Source: Bryobacterales bacterium (GTDB taxonomy: Bacteria > Acidobacteriota > Terriglobia > Bryobacterales > Bryobacteraceae). Taken from it: a stretch of DNA of 6,842 nucleotides. Position numbers and translations under genes: made by a program. Positions 6,597 to 6,842 of this stretch are shown here, piece by piece. Position 1 is the first letter of the stretch; each line of letters opens with the position of its first letter. The notes under the pieces are model-generated. The model made no database searches. It was not told the origin of the DNA and was given only the letters and a program-made list of their open reading frames with translations. The DNA lies in NCBI GenBank assembly GCA_025462985.1, contig JAOAPP010000201.1:1-6842 (forward strand), written 5' to 3'.

Positions 6597-6720
6597 TCAG
6601 TGCTGCGGAAAGAGCGAGGACACCGAATGCTTGGGTGGATCCGCCCTCGTTCACGGTTTGGGTACGGGCGGGATTATCTTCAGGATCGCTATTTTGGGGA
6701 GGGCCGGATATCAGCCCTTC
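6571..6720 (-). other. Short open frame ending in a hydrophobic segment, possible sorting-signal-like or membrane tail remnant
   Basis: Between TAG at 6721-6723 and TGA at 6571-6573 the minus strand encodes 49 residues without a convincing start codon. A polar stretch (PQNSDPEDNPARTQT) is followed by VNEGGST and a hydrophobic run (AFGVLALSAALMGSG). After the TGA the same frame continues with basic RFHRCRKTRPRSQP to a TAA. Polar linker, short motif, hydrophobic helix and basic end resemble the layout of C-terminal anchoring or exosortase-type signals. However, the in-frame TGA precedes the basic part and the Pro of such motifs is absent. It could be a decayed gene end, or chance. It partly overlaps the open frame of the disrupted sequence at 6194-6596. 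Confidence 0.2.
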
Positions 6721-6773
6721 CTAGCTTAGCGGTGCGGGAAAGGAGTCTTGCGCGGACCCTGCCACAGGCGGCT

Positions 6774-6842
6774 TCAGCGCGCTCTGGCCCGGGCGGCCGC
6801 GTCCCGCCGCGCTTTCGCCACTCCGAAACCGAGAATGCCGAG
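6774..6842 (-). CDS. Possible 3' end of a gene entering from the right edge (hydrophobic then Arg/Ala tail)
   Basis: The minus-strand frame from the window edge encodes LGILGFGVAKARRDAAARAR-AR and then TGA at 6774-6776. A glycine-rich hydrophobic stretch followed directly by basic residues is the usual end of membrane-anchored proteins and of PEP-CTERM-type sorting tails, which would fit a polysaccharide locus. Only 22 codons are visible, two other minus frames are also open here, and the DNA is very GC-rich, so this is weak evidence. Confidence 0.25.
   Translation of the reverse strand, partial: LGILGFGVAKARRDAAARARAR

Noticed and set aside
6698..6721. Hairpin GGAGGGC/GCCCTTCC with one bulged base as a terminator
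   Set aside because: Stem is fair, but neither strand has a following T-run, so an intrinsic terminator is not supported.
6514..6729. 71-codon plus-strand frame in the right-hand region
   Set aside because: Cys- and Gly-rich low-complexity translation with no family resemblance; the minus strand carries the better coding signal here.

Overview
The window comes from a GC-rich bacterial chromosome, most likely an Acidobacteriota (Terriglobia-type) soil organism. That placement is an inference from three things: the TssF-TssG-VgrG-DUF6931 arrangement, an exopolysaccharide-type CpsB phosphatase with a 'GCDFHL' variant, and a specialised NusG-like regulator. There is no rRNA or other phylogenetic marker to confirm it.

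Left arm (1-4679, plus strand): the distal end of a type VI secretion system (T6SS) operon. It holds the C-terminal two thirds of the baseplate protein TssF (cut by the window start), complete TssG (its start overlaps the tssF end by 37 bases), the spike protein VgrG (best start a TTG codon at 2234 with a good ribosome binding site), and a small DUF6931-type protein four bases after vgrG. TssF and TssG form the baseplate wedge on which the VgrG spike sits. The DUF6931 protein has no established function, but its position suggests a role with the spike or its cargo.

Right arm (4691-6842, minus strand, convergent with the T6SS operon, only 11 bases apart): the end of what looks like an exopolysaccharide or capsule locus, read from right to left. 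At the right edge is a possible gene tail with a hydrophobic stretch followed by Arg/Ala. Then comes a roughly 580-base stretch with broken coding signal, including what looks like one unrecognised gene split over three frames. Next is a complete PHP-type tyrosine phosphatase (CpsB/YwqE family), then a 190-base intergenic region, then a NusG-like antiterminator of the UpxY/LoaP/RfaH kind. The intergenic region contains a plausible promoter whose -10 lies inside a perfect 17-base palindrome, a good operator candidate.

The most interesting points are the palindrome in front of the NusG-like gene, the DUF6931 partner of VgrG, and the three-frame disrupted gene directly upstream of cpsB. No RNA genes, insertion sequences, CRISPR arrays or attachment sites were seen.
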